Source: Bacillota bacterium
GTDB taxonomy: Bacteria > Bacillota > Clostridia > Lachnospirales > Bianqueaceae
Length of the DNA: 64,000 nucleotides
Reading direction: 5' to 3'
NCBI GenBank assembly: GCA_017442735.1
Contig: JAFRZE010000054.1
Span: 20,916-84,915 of the forward strand
Both the position numbers and the translations under genes were made by a program. Of the stretch, positions 24,657 through 32,444 are shown piece by piece; the first letter of the stretch is position 1, and the number at the start of each line of letters is the position of its first letter. The notes beneath the pieces are model-generated. The model searched no databases. It saw only the letters and a list, made by a program, of their open reading frames with translations, and was not told the origin of the DNA.

Positions 24657-25460
24657 ATGGAAGTTTTAAGCAAATTAGGACAACTGGCAGTCGATGTAGG
24701 CGGGAAACTGGTCCTTGCGCTGCTGATCTTCATTGTAGGAAGGATCATCATCAAGTACCTGATCAAAGGTCTCAGCAAGATCAAGAAATTTGATGAACTG
24801 GATCCTACCGTTCATCGTTTCTTTACGAACGCGGTGAAATTCATTCTGAACGCGATCCTGGTCATTTCGATCATCAACGTACTGGGCGTTCCGATGGCTT
24901 CCATCGTAGCCGTCCTTGCTTCGGCAGGTCTGGCAGTCGGTATGGCGCTGCAGGGCTCCCTTTCCAACATGGCCGGCGGCATTATGCTGCTGATCTTCCG
25001 TCCGTTCAATGTCGATGATTATGTGAGCGCGGCCGGAGAAGACGGCTTCGTCAAGAAGATCGCTCTTTTCTATACCGAACTGCTGACGATCGACAACCGT
25101 ACGGTCATCATCCCGAACGGCCCGCTGATGAATGGCAATATCATCAACTTCACCAAACAGGGCAAACGCCGTGTGGATCTGGTCTTCACCACGGCTAAGA
25201 GCGAAGAGCCTCAGAAGGTGCAGGATATCATGAAAGCGGTCATGGAAGCGAACGAGAAAGTCATCTCCGATCCGGCCGCTCCCTTCGCGCAGGTTTCCGG
25301 CGGAACGAACGAAGCGATGCAGTTCACCGTCCGTGCATGGTGCGAGACTGCGGATTACTGGGATGTGTACTTCGGCCTGATCCAGGGCATCGTGGAAGCC
25401 CTTGGTGCGGCTGGTGTGCAGGCTCCCGCGGTACGCGTGATCAACGAGATCAAACAGTAA
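24657..25460 (+). CDS. MscS-family small-conductance mechanosensitive channel
   Basis: A 267-residue membrane channel that opens under membrane tension and releases small solutes during osmotic downshock. Three membrane helices are visible in the first 120 residues. The pore helix is rich in Gly and Ala: VAVLASAGLAVGMALQGSLS followed by NMAGGIMLLIFRPF, the MscS TM3 signature. The beta domain with VDDYVSA and RTVIIPNGPLMNGNIINF and an alpha/beta C-terminal domain follow, as in YnaI-sized members. ACAAGGAGGGG precedes the ATG. It is monocistronic, between two terminators. Confidence 0.95.
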   Translation: MEVLSKLGQLAVDVGGKLVLALLIFIVGRIIIKYLIKGLSKIKKFDELDPTVHRFFTNAVKFILNAILVISIINVLGVPMASIVAVLASAGLAVGMALQGSLSNMAGGIMLLIFRPFNVDDYVSAAGEDGFVKKIALFYTELLTIDNRTVIIPNGPLMNGNIINFTKQGKRRVDLVFTTAKSEEPQKVQDIMKAVMEANEKVISDPAAPFAQVSGGTNEAMQFTVRAWCETADYWDVYFGLIQGIVEALGAAGVQAPAVRVINEIKQ

Positions 25461-25499
25461 GACCTGAGGCCATTTGGCTAAATGATCGATCAGACGATA

Positions 25500-25532
25500 A
25501 AAAAACCTCCGGGATCAAACTCGGAGGTTTTT
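25500..25532. terminator. Bidirectional terminator between mscS-type and LCP genes
   Basis: AACCTCCG (25504-25511) and CGGAGGTT (25522-25529) form the stem, with A-run before and T-run after, serving both convergent genes. Confidence 0.9.
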
Positions 25533-25554
25533 GTATGGAGTCAAGGTTGTATAT

Positions 25555-27027
25555 TTAGTCTGTCAGATGTTTTCCGTCGATGACATCCTGGATCTTGGAG
25601 ATGGCTTCTTCTACAGAATCATCATAGAGATCTACGACCGAGCGTTCATCACCAGAAGAGTAGGTAAAACGCCAGTTTCCTTCGCCATCCACTTCATAGC
25701 TGGTAATATGCCAATCAGCATTATCTTCCATTTGCATCTTGACAAGTTCTGAGATCTTGTCCTTTGGCATGTTTGTTACAATAGTAGAGGAAAGACTGTC
25801 CATAAGTGGCATGTAGCTGGTCAGAATGGCGGGAGAGGTGATCTTGTCCACGATCGCCTGGATCATACGCATCTGGTTTTTGCCTCTGGCCAGATCTCCA
25901 CCGCTTAAATTGTGACGTTCTCGGACAAAGGTTAGTGCGGTTGCACCATCCACATCATTGTAGCCTTCATGGAATGAGGTACCAGCAAAAGTAGTAAAGT
26001 CTTCTGCTGAATAAACACTTACACCGCCCAGCGCGTCAACGATCGCTTCAAAGCCACTAAAATTGATTCGGGCATAGTAGTCGATCGCGAAACCATAAAG
26101 ATCTTCCAGGACTTCTATAGAAGTATCCAGTCCCCAAATGCTGGCATGTGTTAGTTTATCGTGAGAACCCCAAGGAAGTTCGACATATGCGTCACGGGGA
26201 GTGGTGACCAGGAGGATCTCTTTGGTTTCTGGATTGATGACAGCCAGGATATTCACATCGGAACGACCACTGTCGATATCGACTTCGCCATAACCGTCGT
26301 TTCCAGAGAGATAAATGATGAAAGGTTCCTGAGCAACTTTGACATCTTCACGATGGGAAATATTGTTGTCAGATTCCTTTTCTGGTGTCTTGATGATCTC
26401 CTTATAGGTGAATTCCTGCAGAGCCTTGGTCTCCGTACTGAAGTTGGGATAGGTTTCTTCGACCAGTCCGCGGAATGCTTCATTGAAGATGATTGCTTGG
26501 ACTTCGCCGGAATAAAGCCCGGTCGCAGCGGTGATATAACTGTTATAGGATTCTGTTACTAATTCAGAATCAAAATGGACTTGAAGATCGGAAAGACTTT
26601 GCTTGGTCTTTGCCTGATCTAGTGTGGACTGAATACCGATCACCTGGCCGGCAAGATCCTGCAGGCCATTCATTCCGCTGTCCGTCAGAACAAGGATGGA
26701 CATACGACTGGTGATAGTGCTGTTCTCAGAAGCGGCACTGACGTTGGAAAGAGCCTTATTGGTTTTCCAGAGATAAACGGAACCGGTAAAAAGTACGATG
26801 GCGATAATCAGGGAATAGATCAGTCCCACGACTTTTCCGTGTGCAGATATCTGCATAATGAGTGAGATGATACAAAGGGCTGCTAAGATCGCACCGATGA
26901 CGATTAGGTATTTGTTGGGAAGGATCGAGATCTGCGTGAGCAGAACGACCATCAGGACCGACGCCAGTACCTGTAGGACGAAAAAAATGATACCGACAGG
27001 ATTCGCTTTCTTTGTTTGTTTAGCCAT
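25555..27027 (-). CDS. LytR-CpsA-Psr (LCP) family cell-wall ligase
   Basis: LCP proteins move wall glycopolymers from lipid carriers to peptidoglycan on the outer side of the membrane. The 490-residue sequence begins with about three membrane helices (residues 13-95), more than the single one of classic LCP proteins. A PBP-like extracytoplasmic segment (about 105-220) with DSGMNGLQDLAG follows, then the LCP domain (about 240-430) with the key Arg and Asp residues in RSDVNILAV, TTPRDAYVEL and FVRERHNLSGGDLARGKNQ. This matches the larger clostridial LCP layout. It is divergent from tmk with a good promoter at 27106-27078, and is the only wall-polymer gene in the window besides the MurT pair. 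Confidence 0.9.
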   Translation of the reverse strand: MAKQTKKANPVGIIFFVLQVLASVLMVVLLTQISILPNKYLIVIGAILAALCIISLIMQISAHGKVVGLIYSLIIAIVLFTGSVYLWKTNKALSNVSAASENSTITSRMSILVLTDSGMNGLQDLAGQVIGIQSTLDQAKTKQSLSDLQVHFDSELVTESYNSYITAATGLYSGEVQAIIFNEAFRGLVEETYPNFSTETKALQEFTYKEIIKTPEKESDNNISHREDVKVAQEPFIIYLSGNDGYGEVDIDSGRSDVNILAVINPETKEILLVTTPRDAYVELPWGSHDKLTHASIWGLDTSIEVLEDLYGFAIDYYARINFSGFEAIVDALGGVSVYSAEDFTTFAGTSFHEGYNDVDGATALTFVRERHNLSGGDLARGKNQMRMIQAIVDKITSPAILTSYMPLMDSLSSTIVTNMPKDKISELVKMQMEDNADWHITSYEVDGEGNWRFTYSSGDERSVVDLYDDSVEEAISKIQDVIDGKHLTD

Positions 27028-27077
27028 ATTTTTTCCTCTATATATGAATAATCTGTTTTATGCAGTAGCAATAATCT

Positions 27078-27106
27078 ATTATATTACAACTTTGTTAAGA
27101 AGGCAA
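27078..27106 (-). promoter_or_regulatory. Promoter of the LCP gene
   Basis: On the minus strand TTGCCT (27106-27101), 17 bases, TATAAT (27083-27078). Confidence 0.75.
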
Positions 27107-27142
27107 ATAGTAATTTGTATAAATCGTGCCGTTTATTCTCTC

Positions 27143-27171
27143 TTGAAATTGGGAAAATTCCCTGCTATAAT
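27143..27171 (+). promoter_or_regulatory. Promoter of the tmk operon
   Basis: TTGAAA (27143-27148), 17 bases, TATAAT (27166-27171). Confidence 0.85.
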
Positions 27172-27206
27172 AATTTTAATCAAGGAATATACAGGAGGTG
27201 ATCGCT

Positions 27207-27836
27207 TTGGGTCTGTTTATTTCCATGGAGGGACCGGATGGATCCGGAAAGACTCTGCAGATGGACCTCCTGGAAAAAAAGCTGCGGGAAGAAGGATATG
27301 ACATTATTCGTTCCCGGGAGCCCGGCGGAACACCTGTCGGAGAAGCGATCCGTTCGATTCTGCTGGAGCCTTCCTTTACCGGCATGGACGCGGTCACGGA
27401 GGCGCTGCTTTTCGCGGCTGCCAGACGGCAGCACGTAATGGAAAAGATCCGCCCCGCGCTGGCGGAAGGCAAGATCGTTCTTTTAGACCGGTATATCGAT
27501 TCTTCCCTGGTCTACCAGGGGATCGGCCGGGAACTTGGAATGGACTATGTCCAGATGATCAATGATCCGGCGATCGACGGCCTTTTGCCGGATGTGACAT
27601 TTCTGGTCTATGTAGACTATGAAGAAGGCCTTCGCCGTAAGAGGCTTCAGAGCGGACATACGATGGATCGTCTGGAGGAAGAGGAAGAAGATTTCCACCG
27701 GATGATCAACAAGGGCTATTATTCTCTGGCTGAGCGGGATCCGAAGCGTGTGATCCTGATCGACGGAGCGAGAAGCCCGGAGGAAGTTGCCGGAGAGATC
27801 TGGCAGAAAATGCAGGAATATCTGGAAAAACTCTGA
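27207..27836 (+). CDS. tmk: Thymidylate kinase
   Basis: Phosphorylates dTMP to dTDP. The 209-residue protein shows the P-loop GPDGSGKT at residues 9-16, the DRxxxS/T motif DRYIDSSLVYQG near 93-104 and a lid region RKRLQSGHTMDR. The start is TTG 27207: AGGAGGTG (27193-27200) is 6 bases upstream, while the in-frame GTG 27198 is part of that site. It heads the Bacillota block tmk-darA-holB-ricT-trmN6, a set that links dTTP supply, c-di-AMP sensing and the clamp loader. Confidence 0.96.
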   Translation: MGLFISMEGPDGSGKTLQMDLLEKKLREEGYDIIRSREPGGTPVGEAIRSILLEPSFTGMDAVTEALLFAAARRQHVMEKIRPALAEGKIVLLDRYIDSSLVYQGIGRELGMDYVQMINDPAIDGLLPDVTFLVYVDYEEGLRRKRLQSGHTMDRLEEEEEDFHRMINKGYYSLAERDPKRVILIDGARSPEEVAGEIWQKMQEYLEKL

Positions 27837-27869
27837 TTTCATCATATCTTATCTATAGGAGGGATCGAA

Positions 27870-28199
27870 ATGAAACTCATTCTTGCCATTATTCATGACG
27901 AAGATTCTCAGAAGCTGACCACAGCACTGAACCGTGCTCGTTTCCAGGTCACCAAGCTTGCCTCGACCGGCGGGTTCCTTCGTGTAGGCAACACCACGAT
28001 GCTGATCGGCTGTGAGGAAGAGAAACTGGAAGAAGTTCTGGGAATCATCCAGGAAAAATGCCAGACCGTCAAACAAATGACGATCGCGAATCAGCCCTAT
28101 ACCACCACGGCGGAAGGATATATCCCCTACCCCATCGAGGTCACGGCTGGCGGCGCAACGGTCTTCGTGCTGGATGTTGAATCCTTCCACAAGTTCTAA
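27870..28199 (+). CDS. darA: Cyclic di-AMP receptor (DarA/PstA family)
   Basis: A 109-residue PII-like protein that binds cyclic di-AMP as a trimer; its downstream target is still unknown. The family pattern is clear: MKLILAIIHDEDSQKLTTAL, FQVTKLASTGGFLRVGNTTM with the nucleotide-binding TGGFLR, and the final ATVFVLDV. It lies 33 bases after tmk with a strong AGGAGGG. A 100-base gap with GC-rich hairpins but no T-run separates it from holB. Confidence 0.95.
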   Translation: MKLILAIIHDEDSQKLTTALNRARFQVTKLASTGGFLRVGNTTMLIGCEEEKLEEVLGIIQEKCQTVKQMTIANQPYTTTAEGYIPYPIEVTAGGATVFVLDVESFHKF

Positions 28200-28299
28200 A
28201 AGAAGTGAACGCGCCGAAGGGCGCGGTGCAGCTTTGCGCATTAGCGCATGCTTTGGCATGCGCTGAATCGTTTGCCCTTTTATAGAAGGAGGTTCCCTG

Positions 28300-29292
28300 A
28301 TGTGCGCACAAGTCCTCGGAGGCCACTCGGGAGCCTCTTTTTCTGCCATTTTGGGACATGAGGATGCGAAAAGACACCTCTCGGAGGCTGTCCGGGACGG
28401 GCATATTTCGCATGCCTATCTGTTCGAAGGCATCCCGGGCGTCGGCAAGAAGACTCTCGCGGACGCGTTTGTGGCCGAACTTCTCGGGAACGAGGAAGAA
28501 AAACGGCTTTTTGCCCACGGGAATCATCCGGACGTGAAGAAGATCCGGCCCCTGCCGGAGAAAAAGAGCATCTCCAAGGAACAGATCCAGACGGATCTCG
28601 TGGGAGATATCGATATTCGGCCGTACCGCAGCCGGTATAAGGTCTATATCATCGAAGAAGCGGACAAGCTGACCGTCGAGGCACAGAATACCATGCTCAA
28701 GACGATCGAGGAACCTCCGTCTTACGGAGTGATCCTGCTCCTGGCGGAAAGGGCTTCTTCTTTTCTGCCGACGATCATCTCCCGATGTGTGAAGATCTCC
28801 CTGCAGCCGCTTTCTCCGGATCTGATCGTGGATACACTGGTGAGCCGCGGCATCCGAGAGAAGGATGCGCGAGCAGCCGCTGTTTTCGCTCAGGGATCGC
28901 TCGGCAAAGCCTTGATGCTTCTTTCCGACGAGGATTTTTCCTTGATGCGCAGCGACCTATTCGGTTTCCTTACAAAGGCGCCGGAGCTTGAGCCGATCGA
29001 TGTGCTTCGCGGATCGGCACTTTTTGAGACCTATAAGAAAGAGACACGGCAGCTTCTGGATCTGATGCTGCTGTGGGTAAGAGATGAACTCATTTACCTG
29101 GCAACAGGCGATCCGAACCGGATCATGGCAGCGGATTACAGAGAAGAGATCGTTCGGTCAGCCGAGAGATACTCGCTGGAAAAGCTGACAAAGCTCGTCC
29201 TGCTGATCCGGCAGATCGATACGGATCTTTCGCAGAACGTGAATCGTGATCTGGCGCTGGATAAGCTGATGACAGGATTTATGATAAAGTAA
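28300..29292 (+). CDS. holB: DNA polymerase III delta' subunit
   Basis: A clamp-loader subunit, 330 residues. The AAA+ fold shows GIPGVGKKTLADAF near residues 44-57, EEADKLTVEAQNTMLKTIEEPP near 120-141 (Walker B/sensor region) and LPTIISRCVK near 158-168, the SRC motif that supplies the trans-acting Arg. The Cys-type zinc knuckle common in DnaX and many delta' proteins is not present; the corresponding stretch reads FAHGNHPDVKKI. The C-terminal helical collar is complete. GAAGGAGG precedes the ATG. Confidence 0.93.
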   Translation: MCAQVLGGHSGASFSAILGHEDAKRHLSEAVRDGHISHAYLFEGIPGVGKKTLADAFVAELLGNEEEKRLFAHGNHPDVKKIRPLPEKKSISKEQIQTDLVGDIDIRPYRSRYKVYIIEEADKLTVEAQNTMLKTIEEPPSYGVILLLAERASSFLPTIISRCVKISLQPLSPDLIVDTLVSRGIREKDARAAAVFAQGSLGKALMLLSDEDFSLMRSDLFGFLTKAPELEPIDVLRGSALFETYKKETRQLLDLMLLWVRDELIYLATGDPNRIMAADYREEIVRSAERYSLEKLTKLVLLIRQIDTDLSQNVNRDLALDKLMTGFMIK

Positions 29293-29308
29293 CAGGAAGG
29301 TTGATAAT

Positions 29309-30202
29309 TTGACGACAGTAATTGGTGTACGCTTCCGTCGTGCGGGGCGTGTGTATTATTTTGCGCCTGGACCGTTTCTGATCCATAAAGGCGAATATGT
29401 GATCGTAGAAACGGCTCGGGGGATCGAGTACGGTCTTACCGTGACGGAGCCGCGTCTGGCCGGTGAGGAAGATATCGTTCAGCCGCTCAGGTCGGTGCTT
29501 CGCAAGGCGACTGAGCAGGATACGACGAATTACGAAAAGAATCTGGTGCTGGAGAAGGAAGCGGCGGTGATCTGCCAGGAAAAGATCGCGGAACGCGGTC
29601 TGGAAATGAATCTGATCGATGTGGAATATACCTTCGACGGGAAGAAGATCCTTTTCTATTTCACAGCGGACGGCCGCGTGGATTTCCGTGAGCTGGTCAA
29701 GGATCTGGCGACGATCTTCCATACGAGGATCGAACTTCGGCAGATCGGTGTCCGCGACGAAACCAAGATGGGCGGCGGAATCGGGATCTGCGGCAGGCCT
29801 TATTGCTGCAGTACGTTCCTTGCCGACTTCGCTCCGGTCAGCATCAAAATGGCGAAGGATCAGAACCTGTCACTGAATCCCACGAAGATCAGTGGGACCT
29901 GCGGAAGACTGATGTGCTGCCTGCGTTATGAAGAGACGACCTATGAAGAGCTGACCAAGGGACTGCCTTCCGAGGGCGATACAGTGGAAACGCCCAGCGG
30001 AGCCGGTGAAGTGCTTCACGTGAATGTGCTTCGTCAGCTGGTGAAGGTCGGGATCAGCCAGGAGAAAGGGGATGTCGTCATCAGCGAGTTCCCGCTGGAT
30101 GAGATCCGGATCCTGCGGCATACACATCGGCGCCGGACGACGGACGATCCGGATGAGGTGTCCTCAGAAAAACAGCTGAAAGAGCTGGAACAGGATAAAT
30201 AA
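29309..30202 (+). CDS. ricT: RicT/PSP1 family protein (YaaT-like)
   Basis: In Bacillus subtilis RicT (YaaT) joins RicA and RicF in an iron-sulfur complex that helps RNase Y mature mRNAs and affects sporulation and competence. The 297-residue sequence has the PSP1 domain and the full Cys set: GICGRPYCCSTFL near residues 160-172 and GTCGRLMCCLRYE near 198-210. A TTG start at 29309 lies 8 bases after AGGAAGG. ricA and ricF are not in this window. The gene closely follows holB, as in other Bacillota. Confidence 0.94.
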   Translation: MTTVIGVRFRRAGRVYYFAPGPFLIHKGEYVIVETARGIEYGLTVTEPRLAGEEDIVQPLRSVLRKATEQDTTNYEKNLVLEKEAAVICQEKIAERGLEMNLIDVEYTFDGKKILFYFTADGRVDFRELVKDLATIFHTRIELRQIGVRDETKMGGGIGICGRPYCCSTFLADFAPVSIKMAKDQNLSLNPTKISGTCGRLMCCLRYEETTYEELTKGLPSEGDTVETPSGAGEVLHVNVLRQLVKVGISQEKGDVVISEFPLDEIRILRHTHRRRTTDDPDEVSSEKQLKELEQDK

Positions 30203-30257
30203 GAAAATGAAAGGCCGCGGCATTTGCCGATGGCCTTTCCTCTTGTGGAGTGTTTCT

Positions 30258-31025
30258 ATGGAGAGAATCGATGAGCTGCAGCGCGGCGGGTTCCGACTGA
30301 TCCAGGATCCGGACAAGTTCTGTTTTGGAACAGACGCGGTACTGCTGGCTGACTTCGCGAAAGCGAAGGCAGGGGAGAAAGTTTGTGATTTGTGCACGGG
30401 GACCGGCGTGATCCCGCTGCTGATGCTGGCGCGGTATCCGAGATCCTTCTATACCGGCGTGGAGATCCAGCCGGATATGGCAGAAATGGCGGAGCGGAGC
30501 ATGATATTGAATGATGTGGAAGATAAGATCAGGATCCTGGGTGGAGACCTGCGGCGGATTCGACTGATGCTGCCGGCGAATGCTTTTGATGTGGTGACGG
30601 TCAATCCGCCTTATATGAAGGTTCGTCCGGACAGTCTGAAGAATGATTCTTCTTCCGTCCGTCTGGCGCGGCATGAGATCGCGTGCAGCCTTTCGGATGT
30701 GATGGCAGCCGCCAGATATCTTCTTCGTACCCACGGGCATTTCTACATGGTACACCGGCCGAACCGGCTTTCAGAGATCTTTGAGGAAATGCTGAAGGCG
30801 GGGATCGAACCCAAACGGATGCAGCTGGTCTATCCCTATCGTGACAAGGAAGCGACACAAGTACTGATCGAAGGGACTCTGGGCGGCGGAAAGGAGATGC
30901 GGATCGAACCGCCGCTGATCACCTATGAAGCGCCCGGAATTTATACAGAAGAAATGTTGAAAGTCTATGGGATGGACGGACACAACAGAAAAACAGTGGA
31001 CAGCAAAGGAGGTGAGCGGTCATGA
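30258..31025 (+). CDS. TrmN6-type tRNA1(Val) adenine-37 N6-methyltransferase
   Basis: An S-adenosylmethionine-dependent methyltransferase of 255 residues. The Rossmann motif is CDLCTGTGVIPLLML near residue 40, and the N6-adenine catalytic motif is NPPYMK near residue 117. FGTDAVLLADFAK before motif I is typical of the TrmN6/YfiC-YabB family. The start is put at ATG 30258, with TGGAG just upstream; the longer frame from 30207 would cross a stable hairpin, AAAGGCC/GGCCTTT (30210-30238), that looks like the end of ricT. The stop overlaps the next start as ATGA. Confidence 0.9.
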   Translation: MERIDELQRGGFRLIQDPDKFCFGTDAVLLADFAKAKAGEKVCDLCTGTGVIPLLMLARYPRSFYTGVEIQPDMAEMAERSMILNDVEDKIRILGGDLRRIRLMLPANAFDVVTVNPPYMKVRPDSLKNDSSSVRLARHEIACSLSDVMAAARYLLRTHGHFYMVHRPNRLSEIFEEMLKAGIEPKRMQLVYPYRDKEATQVLIEGTLGGGKEMRIEPPLITYEAPGIYTEEMLKVYGMDGHNRKTVDSKGGERS

Positions 31026-32332
31026 ACCTGGAGATGAGCGGAAAAGAACGTGAAGAACTGCTTCATCAGCTCCTTAACATGGGGGAAAACATGCTCTCCT
31101 GCGGCGGCGAAGTGAGCCGCGTGGAAGGAACACTGGTCCGGATGGGCTATGCCTATGGCGCTTCTCGAATGAATGTTTTCGTCATTACCTCCAGCATGGT
31201 CATCACTATGTCCTTCCCGGACAGGGAAGAATATACCCAGACAAGACGGCTTTCCGACAGCGGAGCGACGGATTTTGAAAAGCTGGAAGCCTATAACGCG
31301 CTGTCCCGAAAGGTATGTAAAGAACCAGTACCGGTGGAGGAGCTACGCAGCCGGATCAAGAAGACGCAGGAAGACGCGGATCCATCACAGCTGCAGATGT
31401 ATCTGGGCTGTATGCTCGGAGCCGGCGCGTTCGCAATCTTCTTCGGCGGCGGGATCCTGGACGGGATCGTAGCGGGGATCTGCGGGCTTTTGGTCCGTTT
31501 TCTGCAGGAGAAATTAGCGCCTTACTGTTCCGGTAAAATGATCTATCATGTGCTGACCGCATTTATTTCCGGCCTGGTGATTGGTTTTTTGGGTAGTATG
31601 ATCCCGGGACTTCATCTGGATAAGATCCTGATCGGTGATATCATGCTGATGATCCCGGGTATCGCCATGACCAGCTCGGTGCGGGATGTGTTCGTCGGGG
31701 ATACCATCGCCGGACTTCTGCGGCTGGTGGAAACACTTCTCTGGGCAGCCGCTTTAGCGGCGGGCATTATGCTTGCACTGACGCTGATCCGACTGATCCC
31801 TTCCGCGATCCTCTTTTCACAGGCTGTCACAGATGTGGTACCGGCAGCCGGTTTCGCAGCGGCTTCAGGGACACGCCTGTCCGCAGGTACAGCCATCGTC
31901 CAGTTGATCACCGGTGCACTGGGATCCCTTGGATTTTCGATGATGTTCCATCTGCGAAAGAAACTGATGGTCTGGACGGCGATCGGAGGGATCGTATGCT
32001 GGGGGATCTATATTCTCTTTGATTCCTTTACACCGGGTGTTTTCCTGGCCTGCCTGGCGGCTTCCGCCGTCTGTGGTTTCTATGGGGAGATCCTGGCGAG
32101 GATGCTGAAAGTGCCGGCGACGATCCTGTTTATCCCGACCATGGTCCCGCTGATCCCCGGCGGCTCACTGTACTATACGATGGCAGCGACGGTACAGAGC
32201 GAATGGAGTTCGGCGAGTTTTTACGCGGGACGGACGATCCAGTATGTGCTTGCCATCGCCATCGGGATCAGTCTGGTATGGGCCTTCTATTATATGCTGC
32301 GCATGGTGAAAACAAGGCGTAATGGTACTTAA
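31022..32332 (+). CDS. Threonine/serine exporter (ThrE family), fused form
   Basis: A 436-residue membrane protein that exports threonine and serine by proton exchange. The soluble N-terminal part (residues 1-115) carries the ThrE signature SCGGEVSRVEGTLVRMGYAYG and MVITMSFPD. About ten membrane helices follow. The second half, with LFIPTMVPLIPGGSLYY, corresponds to the separate small subunit found in split systems (DUF1212 plus DUF3815), so here both are one chain. AGGAGGTG lies 7 bases before the ATG, which overlaps the methyltransferase stop. Confidence 0.9.
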   Translation: MNLEMSGKEREELLHQLLNMGENMLSCGGEVSRVEGTLVRMGYAYGASRMNVFVITSSMVITMSFPDREEYTQTRRLSDSGATDFEKLEAYNALSRKVCKEPVPVEELRSRIKKTQEDADPSQLQMYLGCMLGAGAFAIFFGGGILDGIVAGICGLLVRFLQEKLAPYCSGKMIYHVLTAFISGLVIGFLGSMIPGLHLDKILIGDIMLMIPGIAMTSSVRDVFVGDTIAGLLRLVETLLWAAALAAGIMLALTLIRLIPSAILFSQAVTDVVPAAGFAAASGTRLSAGTAIVQLITGALGSLGFSMMFHLRKKLMVWTAIGGIVCWGIYILFDSFTPGVFLACLAASAVCGFYGEILARMLKVPATILFIPTMVPLIPGGSLYYTMAATVQSEWSSASFYAGRTIQYVLAIAIGISLVWAFYYMLRMVKTRRNGT

Positions 32333-32444
32333 GAAGCATTTATGTGTTTTTTTCAGAATAGTATTGTTTTTTTCGTAAATTCCATATAAAATCGAAATAA
32401 CTACCCCTAGTTTCTTCATAGATAACATAAAGGAGGACCAATTC

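Noticed and set aside
28200..28299. Small RNA or riboswitch between darA and holB
   Set aside because: GC-rich hairpins (AGCGCATGC/GCATGCGCT at 28243-28264) are present, but there is no promoter, no T-run and no motif I know.
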